Below the pieces are notes generated by a model. The model had not been told where the DNA came from. It was given only the letters and a program-made list of their open reading frames with translations, and ran no database searches. The position numbers and the translations under genes were made by a program. Positions 8,552 to 19,811 of a stretch of DNA of 64,000 bases are shown here, piece by piece; position 1 is the stretch's first letter, and every line of letters begins with the position of its first letter. The DNA is from Pseudomonas sp. 7P_10.2_Bac1 (lineage in GTDB: Bacteria; Pseudomonadota; Gammaproteobacteria; Pseudomonadales; Pseudomonadaceae), in assembly GCF_025465935.1 (NCBI RefSeq), contig NZ_JANLNV010000080.1, forward strand, positions 124,001-188,000. The letters are read 5' to 3'.

Positions 8552-9656
8552 GAGCAAGAACCTTGGCCAACGCCTCAAGCAAGCGGGTGTTCTCCGCTGG
8601 CAGACCAATAGTGATACGCAAGTGATTCGGCATGCCGTAATTGGCCACCGGGCGAACGATTACGCCTTCACGCAACAAGCCCTGATAAACAGGTGCTGCC
8701 ACCCGCCCCAGGTCCACGGCAATAAAATTGCCCTTGGATGGAATCCACTTCAAGCCCAACGCACGGAAACCGTCTTGCAGCTGCAGCATGCCGGCATCGT
8801 TAAGGCGGCGGCTTTCAGCCAGATAATCGGCATCTTGCAATGCAGCGCAGGCCGCAGCCAGCGCCAGACTGTTGACGTTGAATGGTTGGCGAACACGGTT
8901 CAACACATCAGCCACCACTGCACTCGACAAGCCATACCCGACCCGCAAGGCGGCCAGGCCATAAGCCTTGGAGAAGGTACGCGAGACCAGCAGATTTGGA
9001 TAACCTGACAGGAACTCCACGCCATCCGGCAACTCACTGCCTTCGGCGTACTCGATGTATGCCTCGTCCAGCACCACCAGCACGCGTTCAGGCACATCTT
9101 GCAAGAACTCGTTCAGCGCTTCGGCACTGAACCAGGTACCAGTCGGGTTGTTCGGATTGGCAAGAAATACCACACGCGTGTTGTCGTCTATCGCCTGCAG
9201 CATCGCCGGCAAGTCATGACCCCAGTCTTTCGCCGGAACAACATGCGCCATTGCCCCGACTGCCTGGGTCACAATCGGGTAAACCGCGAACGCATGTTCA
9301 CTGAACACCGCATTCAGGCCTGGCGCCAAGTACGCACGAGCTACCAGCTCCAGGATGTCGTTGGAGCCATTGCCCAGCGTGACTTGATCAAGTTGCACGC
9401 CAGACTGCTCAGCCAGGAGGGTTTTAAGGGCAAAACCGTTGCCATCCGGGTAACGCGTCAGCTCAGCCAGTTCTTCACGAATGGCCGCCAGAGCCTTGGG
9501 GCTCGCACCCAAAGGGTTTTCGTTGCTGGCCAGCTTGACGATAGTGGCCGGATCAATGTCCAGCTCACGCGCCAGCTCGTCCACAGGCTTGCCCGGGACA
9601 TATGGCGAAAGTTGCTGCACGCCCGGCTGTGCCAGGGCGAGAAAATCACCGCTCAT
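8544..9656 (-). CDS. hisC: Histidinol-phosphate aminotransferase (aromatic-cluster copy)
   Basis: A 370-residue fold-type I PLP aminotransferase. Visible motifs are KLASNENPLGASPKAL near residue 40, the NPNNPTG signature, the DEAYIEY segment and the PLP lysine in SRTFSKAYGLAALRVGYG. HisC interconverts imidazole-acetol phosphate and histidinol phosphate. Copies located between pheA and tyrA, as here, are thought also to transaminate prephenate or aromatic keto acids; that role is inferred from context. It starts 10 bases after the pheA stop and overlaps the tyrA-aroA start, so it belongs to one transcript. In PAO1 this copy is called hisC2. Confidence 0.95.
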   Translation of the reverse strand: MSGDFLALAQPGVQQLSPYVPGKPVDELARELDIDPATIVKLASNENPLGASPKALAAIREELAELTRYPDGNGFALKTLLAEQSGVQLDQVTLGNGSNDILELVARAYLAPGLNAVFSEHAFAVYPIVTQAVGAMAHVVPAKDWGHDLPAMLQAIDDNTRVVFLANPNNPTGTWFSAEALNEFLQDVPERVLVVLDEAYIEYAEGSELPDGVEFLSGYPNLLVSRTFSKAYGLAALRVGYGLSSAVVADVLNRVRQPFNVNSLALAAACAALQDADYLAESRRLNDAGMLQLQDGFRALGLKWIPSKGNFIAVDLGRVAAPVYQGLLREGVIVRPVANYGMPNHLRITIGLPAENTRLLEALAKVLARG

Positions 9657-9666
9657 GTAAACCGCC

Positions 9667-10761
9667 TCAGAGAACCGCTTTCGGATAGGAGCCGAGCACC
9701 TTGAGTGCTACGGCTTCCTGGCTGATCTGCTCCAGCACACTCTTGACCAACGGGTCGCGATGGTGGCCAGCAAAATCAATGAAGAACACATAGGTCCACT
9801 TGCCACTGCGCGATGGGCGTGTCTCGATTCGCGTGAGATCGATGCCGTTTTCATGGAATGGCACCAACAGCTCATGCAACGCACCTGGACGGTTGCTCAT
9901 CGACACGATGATCGAGGTCTTGTCATCCCCGGTCGGCGGCACTTCCTGGTTACCAATCATCAGGAAGCGGGTGGAGTTATCCGGACGATCTTCGATCTTT
10001 TCAGCCAGACGCGTCAGACCATACAGGCCCGCCGCCATGTCGCCAGCAATCGCTGCTGAATTCCACTCACCCTTGACCCGCTTGGCCGCCTCGGCATTGC
10101 TCGATACGGCGATACGCTCAACGTTCGGGTAGTGAGCATCCAGCCACTTACGGCACTGGGCCAACGACTGGGCATGCGAGTAGATACGGCTGATGCTGTC
10201 CGTCTTGGTGTTTTCGCCCACCAGCAGGTGGTGGTGAATACGCAGCTCTACTTCGCCGCAGATCACCATGTCGTGCTCAAGGAAGCTGTCCAGCGTGTGG
10301 TTGACGGCGCCCTCCGTAGAGTTCTCCACCGGCACCACGCCAAAGTTGACCGCCCCAGCCGCCACCTCGCGGAACACCTCATCAATCGCAGCCATTGGCT
10401 TGCTGATCACGGCGTGCCCGAAATGCTTCATGGCCGCTGCTTGAGTAAAGGTGCCCTCAGGGCCCAGATAAGCCACCTTGAGTGGCTGCTCCAGCGCCAG
10501 GCAAGAAGACATGATTTCGCGGAACAGACGCGCCATCTCCTCGTTACCCAGCGGCCCCTTGTTGCGCTCCATTACACGTTTGAGCACCTGAGCTTCACGC
10601 TCAGGACGGTAAAATACCGGCACTTCGCCTTCAGCCAGCGAATCCATCTTGACGCGCGCCACTTCCTGCGCGCAGCGAGCACGCTCACTGATCAGCTCGA
10701 GAACCTTTTCATCCAGGCTATCGATACGCAGGCGCAAAGCCTTGAGTTCTTGCTCGGACAT
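9667..10761 (-). CDS. pheA: Bifunctional chorismate mutase / prephenate dehydratase (P-protein)
   Basis: A 364-residue enzyme for two steps to phenylpyruvate. Residues 1-90 are the AroQ chorismate mutase (LRLRIDSLDEKVLELISERAR... then FYRPEREAQVLKR). About 93-270 is the prephenate dehydratase (VAYLGPEGTFTQAA, then NFGVVPVENSTEGAVNHTLD and NSTRFLMIG). About 280-364 is the regulatory ACT domain, with SNRPGALHELL and the ESRP-type ETRPSRSGKW that binds phenylalanine for feedback inhibition. The start ATG overlaps the serC stop (TAATG), indicating coupling. Length and domain order are typical. Confidence 0.97.
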   Translation of the reverse strand: MSEQELKALRLRIDSLDEKVLELISERARCAQEVARVKMDSLAEGEVPVFYRPEREAQVLKRVMERNKGPLGNEEMARLFREIMSSCLALEQPLKVAYLGPEGTFTQAAAMKHFGHAVISKPMAAIDEVFREVAAGAVNFGVVPVENSTEGAVNHTLDSFLEHDMVICGEVELRIHHHLLVGENTKTDSISRIYSHAQSLAQCRKWLDAHYPNVERIAVSSNAEAAKRVKGEWNSAAIAGDMAAGLYGLTRLAEKIEDRPDNSTRFLMIGNQEVPPTGDDKTSIIVSMSNRPGALHELLVPFHENGIDLTRIETRPSRSGKWTYVFFIDFAGHHRDPLVKSVLEQISQEAVALKVLGSYPKAVL

Positions 10762-11846
10762 TAGCCGTGTTCCTTCTCGAACTCTGCCATGTAAGCCACC
10801 AACGCGTTCACTGCGTTGATGTCAACGGCGTTATAGATCGACGCGCGCATACCGCCTACCGAGCGATGGCCCTTGAGGTTCAGCAGACCACGAGCCTCGG
10901 CACCTGCCAGGAATGGCTTGTCGAGACGATCATCCGCCAGACGGAACGGCACGTTCATCCACGAGCGATCGGTCTTGTTGATCGGGTTGCTGTACAAGCC
11001 GCTGGCATCGATGAAGTCATACAACGTGCGTTTTTTGACTTCATTGAGCTTGCCGATCGCTTCAACACCACCCTGCTCTTTCAGCCACTCAAATACCAGA
11101 CCTGAAAGGTACCAGGCCAGGGTTGGCGGCGTGTTGTACATCGAGCCGTTATCAGCTGCGACCTTGTAATCGAGCATGGTCGGGCAGAACGAGCGAGCAC
11201 GCCCCAGCAGGTCTTCGCGAACGATGTTGACGACGATACCACTCGGGCCGATGTTCTTCTGTGCGCCGGCGTAGATCATGCCGAAGCGGGACACATCGAC
11301 CGGACGCGACAGAATGTCGGAAGACATGTCGGCCACCAGCGGAACATCACCGGTTTGCGGAATCCATTCGAACTCCAGGCCGCCAATGGTTTCGTTCGGA
11401 GCGTAGTGAACGTAGGCCGCGTCCTTGGAGAGTTTCCACTCGTTCTGGCCGGGAATTGCGAAATAGTCGTAGCTCTTGGCACTGGCAGCCACGTTGATGT
11501 GGCCATAGCGCGAGGCTTCTTCAATGGCCTTCTGCGACCAGATACCGGTATCGATATAATCCGCCGAGCCATTTTCTGGCAGCAGATTCAGCGGAATCTG
11601 GGCAAATTGCTGGCTGGCGCCGCCCTGCAGGAACAGGACCTTATAGTTCGAGGGAATAGACAGCAGGTCACGCAGATCCTGCTCAGCCTTGGTTGCAATG
11701 GCCACGAACTCATCGCTGCGATGGCTCATCTCCATGACCGAGAGACCCTTGCCGTGCCAGTCGAGCAACTCTGACTGGGCCCGCAACAGGACGGCTTCAG
11801 GAAGCGCAGCTGGACCTGCGCAGAAGTTATAGGCTCGTTTGCTCAC
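10761..11846 (-). CDS. serC: Phosphoserine aminotransferase
   Basis: A 361-residue PLP enzyme of class V. It starts SKRAYNFCAGPAALPEAVL, has MEMSHRS, the FLQGGASQQFA segment and the PLP-binding lysine in YAGAQKNIGPSG. It converts phosphohydroxypyruvate to phosphoserine and also serves pyridoxine synthesis. The long open frame reaches 11996, but GTG 11846 with GAGAG a few bases upstream gives exactly the usual N-terminus. An ATG ten codons upstream (MTHQIRARVD) is a less likely alternative. It is the first gene of the serC-pheA-hisC-tyrA/aroA-cmk run after gyrA. Confidence 0.95.
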   Translation of the reverse strand: MSKRAYNFCAGPAALPEAVLLRAQSELLDWHGKGLSVMEMSHRSDEFVAIATKAEQDLRDLLSIPSNYKVLFLQGGASQQFAQIPLNLLPENGSADYIDTGIWSQKAIEEASRYGHINVAASAKSYDYFAIPGQNEWKLSKDAAYVHYAPNETIGGLEFEWIPQTGDVPLVADMSSDILSRPVDVSRFGMIYAGAQKNIGPSGIVVNIVREDLLGRARSFCPTMLDYKVAADNGSMYNTPPTLAWYLSGLVFEWLKEQGGVEAIGKLNEVKKRTLYDFIDASGLYSNPINKTDRSWMNVPFRLADDRLDKPFLAGAEARGLLNLKGHRSVGGMRASIYNAVDINAVNALVAYMAEFEKEHG

Positions 11847-11995
11847 ATCCACTCTCGCTCTGATTTGGTGGGTCATGCAATAAATCAATAAGAGCTGCGC
11901 AGTACAGCGAGACGGCAATCTGTTCTGTGCGCACCTGCCAGATGGCTCAGAAAACCGCTGCCTCGCTATGCTTTGCAGCTCCAACACATACAACA

Positions 11996-12022
11996 AGGGG
12001 GCGAATCTTCATCCGCCCCCTG
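11996..12022 (-). terminator. Probable gyrA terminator
   Basis: On the minus strand, just after the gyrA stop, a GGGGGCGGAT / ATTCGCCCCC hairpin is followed by a short T-rich stretch (TTGTTG). The T run is weak, so termination may be partial. Confidence 0.55.
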
Positions 12023-12031
12023 TGTGTCCGC

Positions 12032-14695
<2,664 letters not shown>

Positions 14696-15003
14696 GAGAA
14701 GCCTGATTCCTTTTTCGGGTGAAACTTCGCCACATCCATTCGGGACGAACGAAGCTCGCCGCTGCTGGCCACGTGCCAAGCAACGACTTACGACAAATCA
14801 ACGAGTTAACCTACGGATTTGCGCAGTAAGGGCAACCCCTGCAGGGCACCCCGGAAACCGCCGGATGTTATCACAATTGGCGTGGTTGGCGGCTACAAGC
14901 TTCAAGCGACAAGCTGCAAGTTTGCAGCACATGGCAAGATATCCCGCAGCCTCGCAACCGCGGCTTCAAGCTTGCCGCCGACAACTCGCCGCTTGCAGCT
15001 GCA
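14696..15003. other. gyrA upstream region
   Basis: The right half is a CAAGCT-rich repeat (listed separately). The left half (14696-14890) holds the gyrA leader and presumably its promoter. No ORF is supported, and I could not fix a -10/-35 pair with confidence. Confidence 0.5.
14891..15001. repeat. Degenerate CAAGCT/GCTTGCAGC repeat cluster
   Basis: Short related words recur: CTACAAGCTTCAAGCG, ACAAGCTGCAAG, GGCTTCAAGCTTGCCGCC and CCGCTTGCAGC. The two ends are loosely complementary, giving an imperfect long hairpin. It looks like the small intergenic repeats scattered in Pseudomonas genomes. It lies between the mtnA stop and gyrA on the same strand, so it could act as transcript-end structure (inference). 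Confidence 0.6.
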
Positions 15004-16080
15004 TTAATGCAACCGCTTGCGACACATCAACTGGGCTATTTTGGCCGCATCCGGACGCTCAACAATGCCCTTTTCGGTCACGATCACATCGATCAGGTCA
15101 GCTGGCGTCACGTCAAAGACCGGGTTGAACGCCTGAACGTCCGCTCCGACACGCCTGCCCCCGACTTCCAGCAGTTCGCTGCCAGTGCGTTCTTCAATTG
15201 GAATGTCTTCGCCGCTGGCCAGATCCATGTCGATGGTCGAGCTCGGCGCAACCACCATAAAGCGCACACCGTGATGCATCGCGTTGACCGCCAACTGATA
15301 GGTGCCGATTTTGTTCGCGACGTCACCATTGGCGGTAATCCGATCAGCCCCCACAATCACCCAGGTGACACCCTTGGTTTTCATGATATGGGCCGCCGCC
15401 GAATCCACATTCAAAATCACCGGAATCCCCTCATTGGCCAGTTCCCAGGCCGTCAGCCGCGAGCCTTGCAGCCAAGGGCGTGTCTCATCGGCATAGACCT
15501 GCTCGATCATGCCTTCCAGCCAGGCCGCCCGAATCACCCCCAACGCTGTACCGAAGCCGCCGGTGGCCAGCGCGCCGGTGTTGCAGTGCGTCAGAACAGT
15601 CTGGGCATTGCCCTGATGCCGACGAATCACATCGACACCCAATTGCGCCATGGTCAAATTGGCCTCGCGATCACTCTCATGAATCGCCAACGCTTCATCT
15701 TCGAGGGCCTGCAGGGCATCGGCGCTATCTTTGCAGCGCTCCAGACGATCACGCATGCGGTTGAGGGCCCAAAACAGGTTCACAGCAGTCGGCCGCGAGT
15801 TCGCCAGCAGGGTGAAATCCTGCTCCAGCGCCGCCACCCAATCTGCGCCAGCTACCTTACGATCACGCGCCGCCAAGACAACGCCGTAAGCGGCCGCAAT
15901 CCCGATCGCCGGCGCGCCGCGCACCACCATATCGCGGATAGCCTGGGCTACACCCTGGACATCGGTATAGGCCAGCCAGCTCTCTTCAAAGGGCAAAATG
16001 CGCTGATCCAACAGATGCAGGGCTTTACCCTGCCAATCAATGGCCTTCACCTTTTCTGCGGCCAACAGTCGATCGCGCAT
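15004..16080 (-). CDS. mtnA: S-methyl-5-thioribose-1-phosphate isomerase
   Basis: A 358-residue eIF2B-alpha/MtnA-family isomerase of methionine salvage that converts methylthioribose-1-phosphate to methylthioribulose-1-phosphate. Seen: MVVRGAPAIGIAAAYG, LTHCNTGALATGGFGTALG with the likely catalytic cysteine, ADETRPWLQGSRLTAWEL, and VGADRITANGDVANKIGTY with the catalytic aspartate. ATG 16080 gives the family start; the frame to 16173 overruns the divergent promoter. It is divergent from mtaD, which feeds the same pathway from methylthioadenosine. It lies upstream of gyrA, as in PAO1 (recalled). Confidence 0.96.
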   Translation of the reverse strand: MRDRLLAAEKVKAIDWQGKALHLLDQRILPFEESWLAYTDVQGVAQAIRDMVVRGAPAIGIAAAYGVVLAARDRKVAGADWVAALEQDFTLLANSRPTAVNLFWALNRMRDRLERCKDSADALQALEDEALAIHESDREANLTMAQLGVDVIRRHQGNAQTVLTHCNTGALATGGFGTALGVIRAAWLEGMIEQVYADETRPWLQGSRLTAWELANEGIPVILNVDSAAAHIMKTKGVTWVIVGADRITANGDVANKIGTYQLAVNAMHHGVRFMVVAPSSTIDMDLASGEDIPIEERTGSELLEVGGRRVGADVQAFNPVFDVTPADLIDVIVTEKGIVERPDAAKIAQLMCRKRLH

Positions 16081-16188
16081 GACTTCCCCTATCACCCAGA
16101 TACAAAACCGCTGATTATAGCGAGCCTGCCCCCAGGGCGCTCGGGTATACTTCGCGTCCTTTTTATAATGCACTGGAAGCCGTTTTTG
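16081..16188. promoter_or_regulatory. mtnA / mtaD divergent promoter region
   Basis: These 108 bases separate two divergent genes of methylthioadenosine salvage and must hold both promoters. An AT-rich patch at 16157-16169 (CCTTTTTATAATG) contains TATAAT, a perfect -10 match for mtaD, with TTCGCG or TATACT words upstream. The GGAAG at 16175 is the mtaD ribosome-binding site. Confidence 0.55.
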
Positions 16189-17520
16189 ATGCCAACCCAG
16201 CCCTTGACCTTCGATTTACTGCTACTCCCCACCTGGCTAGTACCGGTTGAACCCGCCGGGGTTGTGCTCAAGGATCATGGCATAGGCATCCAGGACGGAC
16301 GCATCGTTTTCATCGGCCCACGCCAACTGGCACTGAAACACACAGCTCTTGAAACCCGCGAACTCCCTGACATGCTGCTGAGCCCGGGACTGATCAATGC
16401 CCACGGCCATGCGGCGATGACCCTGTTCCGCGGCATGGCCGATGACCTGCCCCTGATGACCTGGCTTGAAAACCACATCTGGCCGGCCGAAGCCAAATGG
16501 GTCGACGAAGCCTTTGTACGCGACGGCACCGATCTGGCCATTGCCGAACAGATCAAAGGCGGCATTACCTGCTTCAGTGACATGTATTTTTTCCCGAAGG
16601 TGGCCAGTGAACGCGTGCACAACAGCGGGATCCGCGCACAGATCGCCTTCCCTGTCCTGGACTTTCCGATTCCGGGCGCCAGTAACGCGGATGAATCCTT
16701 GCGCCAAGCGGTAGAGCTGTTTGGCGATCTGAAGTACCACCCACGCATCAAAATCGCTTTCGGCCCCCACGCGCCCTATACAGTCGGCGACGAAAACCTG
16801 GAGAAAGTCCGAATTATTGCCGACGAGCTCGATGCCGCCGTGCAGATGCACGTACACGAAACCGCCTTTGAAGTGCAACAGGCGGTCGAAAACAATGCCG
16901 AACGCCCGATCGCCCGCCTTGCCCGGCTGGGCTTGCTGGGCCCGCGCTTCCAGGCCGTGCACATGACTCAGATCAGCGACCAAGACCTGAGCTTGCTGGT
17001 AGAAAGCAACTCCAGCGTCATCCATTGCCCCGAATCCAACCTGAAACTGGCCAGCGGCTTCTGCCCGGTCGAGCGACTGTGGCAAGCCGGCGTCAATGTC
17101 GCGGTTGGCACCGACGGGGCCGCCAGCAATAATGACCTGGATCTGCTCGGCGAAACCCGGACTGCCGCCCTGCTGGCCAAAGCCGTTTCCGGCTCGGCCA
17201 CGGCACTGGATGCACACCGCGCATTGCGCATGGCTACGCTCAATGGCGCACGCGCACTGGGCCTTGAGAACGAAATCGGCTCGATTGAAGTTGGCAAGGC
17301 GGCTGATCTGGTGGCATTCGACCTGAGCGGGCTTGCCCAGCAACCGGTCTACGATCCCGTCTCACAGCTGATCTACGCCACTGGCCGCGACTGCGTGAAG
17401 CACGTATGGGTCGCAGGCAAGCAACTGCTGGATAACCGCCAACTGACGCGACTGGACGAACAACACCTATGCGCGACCGCCAAAGCCTGGGGCGAGCGCA
17501 TAAACAGCCATACTCACTGA
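16189..17520 (+). CDS. mtaD: TRZ/ATZ-family amidohydrolase, 5'-methylthioadenosine deaminase
   Basis: A 443-residue amidohydrolase. The metal-binding HxH is in SPGLINAHGHAAMTLFRGMADD near residue 70. Later ligands are in MHVHETAFEVQ and the catalytic Asp in GTDGAASNNDLDLLGE. Pseudomonas members of this family deaminate methylthioadenosine to methylthioinosine; S-adenosylhomocysteine or guanine-type substrates are alternatives. The divergent mtnA supports methionine salvage. ATG 16189 has GGAAG nine bases upstream. The open frame extends far upstream through mtnA but that part is antisense shadow. An ATG at 16168 is possible. Confidence 0.9.
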   Translation: MPTQPLTFDLLLLPTWLVPVEPAGVVLKDHGIGIQDGRIVFIGPRQLALKHTALETRELPDMLLSPGLINAHGHAAMTLFRGMADDLPLMTWLENHIWPAEAKWVDEAFVRDGTDLAIAEQIKGGITCFSDMYFFPKVASERVHNSGIRAQIAFPVLDFPIPGASNADESLRQAVELFGDLKYHPRIKIAFGPHAPYTVGDENLEKVRIIADELDAAVQMHVHETAFEVQQAVENNAERPIARLARLGLLGPRFQAVHMTQISDQDLSLLVESNSSVIHCPESNLKLASGFCPVERLWQAGVNVAVGTDGAASNNDLDLLGETRTAALLAKAVSGSATALDAHRALRMATLNGARALGLENEIGSIEVGKAADLVAFDLSGLAQQPVYDPVSQLIYATGRDCVKHVWVAGKQLLDNRQLTRLDEQHLCATAKAWGERINSHTH

Positions 17521-17584
17521 TTCCAAGCCTCAGGGCTGAGGCCCTGAGTTTTACCCGGTTTTTTCAGCTTTAGAGGATTTACCC

Positions 17585-18283
17585 ATGAGCAACGTCGACC
17601 ACGCCGAGATCGCCAAATTCGAGGCGCTTGCCCATCGCTGGTGGGACCGCGAAAGCGAGTTCAAACCGCTGCACGATATCAACCCGCTGCGTGTGAACTG
17701 GATCGACGAGCGCGTCCAGCTGGCCGGCAAAAAAGTCCTCGATGTGGGGTGTGGCGGCGGCATACTCAGTGAATCCATGGCGCAACGCGGAGCAACGGTC
17801 ACCGGTATCGACATGGGCGAAGCCCCGTTGGCGGTCGCGCAATTGCACCAGCTAGAGTCCGGCGTCAACGTCGAATACCGCCAGATCACCGCCGAAGCGC
17901 TGGCAGACGAAATGCCAGGCCAGTTCGATGTCGTCACCTGCCTCGAAATGCTCGAACACGTGCCAGACCCAGCCTCGGTCATCCGTGCTTGCTATCAACT
18001 GGTCAAACCCGGCGGCCAGGTGTTCTTTTCCACCATCAACCGCAATCCGAAATCCTATCTGTTCGCAATTATCGGCGCCGAGTACGTTCTTAAACTGATG
18101 CCGCGCGGCACTCATGACTTCAAGAAATTCATTCGTCCCTCCGAGCTGGGCGCCTGGAGCCGCAAGGCGGGCCTGAGCGTCAAAGACATCATCGGCCTGA
18201 CTTACAACCCGCTGACCAAGCACTATAAATTGGCCAACGATGTAGACGTCAACTACATGATCCAGACACTGCGCGAGGAGTAA
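17585..18283 (+). CDS. ubiG: Ubiquinone biosynthesis O-methyltransferase UbiG
   Basis: A 232-residue SAM-dependent methyltransferase performing both O-methylations of ubiquinone synthesis. SAM motif I is VLDVGCGGGILSESMA near residue 52; motif II FDVVTCLEMLEHVPDP and HDFKKFIRPSEL near the C-terminus are typical of UbiG. The start MSNVDHAEIAKFEALAHRWWD matches the family and follows AGAGGA. mupP starts three bases after its stop, and a YciK-like SDR follows, so the three probably form one transcript. A small hairpin (TCAGGGCTGAGGCCCTGA) precedes it at about 17528-17548. Confidence 0.97.
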   Translation: MSNVDHAEIAKFEALAHRWWDRESEFKPLHDINPLRVNWIDERVQLAGKKVLDVGCGGGILSESMAQRGATVTGIDMGEAPLAVAQLHQLESGVNVEYRQITAEALADEMPGQFDVVTCLEMLEHVPDPASVIRACYQLVKPGGQVFFSTINRNPKSYLFAIIGAEYVLKLMPRGTHDFKKFIRPSELGAWSRKAGLSVKDIIGLTYNPLTKHYKLANDVDVNYMIQTLREE

Positions 18284-18286
18284 CGC

Positions 18287-18958
18287 ATGCGTTTAAGAGC
18301 AGTTCTCTTCGACATGGACGGCACCCTGCTCGACACCGCGCCGGACTTTATCGCCATCTGCCAGGCCATGCGTGCAGAGCGCGGCCTGGCGCCGATTGCC
18401 GACAAATTGATTCGCGATGAAATTTCCGGCGGTGCCCGTGCAATGGTCGCCGCAACATTTGACATCACTTGTGAATCGCCAGAGTTCGAGGCATTGCGCC
18501 TTGAGTTCCTTGAGCGTTATCAACGTGATTGCGCAGTACACAGCAAGCTGTTCGACGGCATGGCCGAACTGCTGGCCGATATCGAAAAAGCGCATTTGAT
18601 CTGGGGCGTCGTCACCAACAAGCCGGTGCGTTTTGCCCAACCGATCATGGAACGACTAGGGCTGGCCGAGCGCTCAAAAGTGCTGATCTGCCCCGATCAC
18701 GTCACCCACAGCAAACCCGATCCTGAACCGATGATCCTGGCCTGCAAGATGCTTGACCTTGATCCCGCCAGCGTTTTGTTCGTGGGCGATGACCTGCGTG
18801 ACATTGAATCGGGGCGCGATGCAGGCACCAAAACGGCCGCCGTGCGCTATGGCTATATTCACCCTAATGACAACCCCGACCATTGGGGCGCCGATGTGGT
18901 CGTCGATCATCCGGCTGAATTGCGTAAAGTCCTGGATAACGCGATGTGCAGCTGCTGA
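18287..18958 (+). CDS. mupP: HAD phosphatase, N-acetylmuramic acid 6-phosphate phosphatase MupP
   Basis: A 223-residue HAD hydrolase of the phosphoglycolate phosphatase type: motif I LFDMDGTLLDT at residues 7-17, motif II VTNKPVRF, motif III/IV THSKPDPEPM and FVGDDLRDIESG. The Pseudomonas gene next to ubiG is known as MupP, which dephosphorylates MurNAc-6-phosphate in the peptidoglycan recycling bypass that feeds UDP-MurNAc and contributes to fosfomycin tolerance. Many annotations call it Gph (phosphoglycolate phosphatase). The assignment here rests on family plus location; the sequence alone cannot separate the two activities. The end CSC is unremarkable. Confidence 0.88.
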   Translation: MRLRAVLFDMDGTLLDTAPDFIAICQAMRAERGLAPIADKLIRDEISGGARAMVAATFDITCESPEFEALRLEFLERYQRDCAVHSKLFDGMAELLADIEKAHLIWGVVTNKPVRFAQPIMERLGLAERSKVLICPDHVTHSKPDPEPMILACKMLDLDPASVLFVGDDLRDIESGRDAGTKTAAVRYGYIHPNDNPDHWGADVVVDHPAELRKVLDNAMCSC

Positions 18959-19003
18959 CACGCCGCCACCGCGCATGTTTTTTGCTTTTTGTTGAGGTGC
19001 TTA

Positions 19004-19744
19004 ATGTTTGATTACTCCGCTCGCCCCGATCTGCTCCAGGGCCGCATCATCCTTGTGACGGGTGCCGGGCGCGGTATTGGCGCCGCAGCGGCCAAAACCT
19101 ATGCCGCGCACGGAGCGACTGTCCTCCTGCTTGGCAAGACAGAAGCCAACCTGAGCCAGGTCTACGACGAAATCGAAGCCGCAGGGTACACCAAGCCGGT
19201 GGTTATACCGTTCAACCTCGAAACCGCCCTGCCCCATCAGTACGATGAACTGGCCGCCATGATTGAAAGCGAGTTCGGCCATCTTGACGGGGTGTTGCAC
19301 AACGCCTCGATCATTGGCCCACGCACGCCACTGGAGCAGTTGTCTGGCGAGAACTTCATGCGCGTCATGCACATCAACGTCAACGCCACATTTATGCTGA
19401 CCAGCACCCTGCTGCCGTTGCTCAAGCTCTCACAGGACGCGTCGGTGATCTTTACGTCCAGCAGCGTAGGTCGCAAGGGTCGCGCCTACTGGGGTGCCTA
19501 TGGCGTGTCCAAATTCGCCACCGAGGGGCTGATGCAAACGCTTGCCGACGAAGTTGAAAACGTTTCGACAGTACGCGCCAACAGCATCAACCCCGGCGCC
19601 ACCCGCACCAGCATGCGAGCACAGGCCTACCCTGCTGAAAACCCGCAAAATAACCCTGAGCCGCAAGACATCATGCCGGTATACCTGTACCTGATGGGCC
19701 CAGACAGCACCGGTGTGAATGGCCAGGCTTTCAACGCGCAATAA
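19004..19744 (+). CDS. yciK: YciK-family short-chain dehydrogenase/reductase
   Basis: A 246-residue SDR: NAD(P)-binding TGAGRGIGAAAAKTY near residue 17, LHNASIIGPRTPLEQL, and catalytic Tyr/Lys in WGAYGVSKFATEGL. The catalytic Ser lies in FTSSSVGRKG. ATG 19004 is preceded by TTGAGG. The extra upstream frame to 18989 is not needed. Substrate is unknown in this family. It ends the ubiG-mupP cluster and is followed by a terminator shared with the convergent TenA-like gene. Confidence 0.93.
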   Translation: MFDYSARPDLLQGRIILVTGAGRGIGAAAAKTYAAHGATVLLLGKTEANLSQVYDEIEAAGYTKPVVIPFNLETALPHQYDELAAMIESEFGHLDGVLHNASIIGPRTPLEQLSGENFMRVMHINVNATFMLTSTLLPLLKLSQDASVIFTSSSVGRKGRAYWGAYGVSKFATEGLMQTLADEVENVSTVRANSINPGATRTSMRAQAYPAENPQNNPEPQDIMPVYLYLMGPDSTGVNGQAFNAQ

Positions 19745-19755
19745 CGCCAAGCCAT

Positions 19756-19796
19756 AAAAAACCGGAGGTCGCGCCCCAGCACGATCTCCGGTTTTT
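19756..19796. terminator. Bidirectional terminator between yciK and the TenA-like gene
   Basis: ACCGGAGGTCG pairs with CGATCTCCGGT (one mismatch) around a GC-rich loop, flanked by six A's on the left and five T's on the right. It lies between convergent genes, so it can serve both. Confidence 0.85.
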
Positions 19797-19811
19797 GCCA
19801 TGGGAAAATAC

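Noticed and set aside
15007..16188. Upstream extension of the mtaD frame
   Set aside because: It runs antisense through mtnA; the family start and ribosome-binding site are at 16189.
16237..17343. 368-codon minus-strand frame opposite mtaD
   Set aside because: Antisense shadow of mtaD; no domain.
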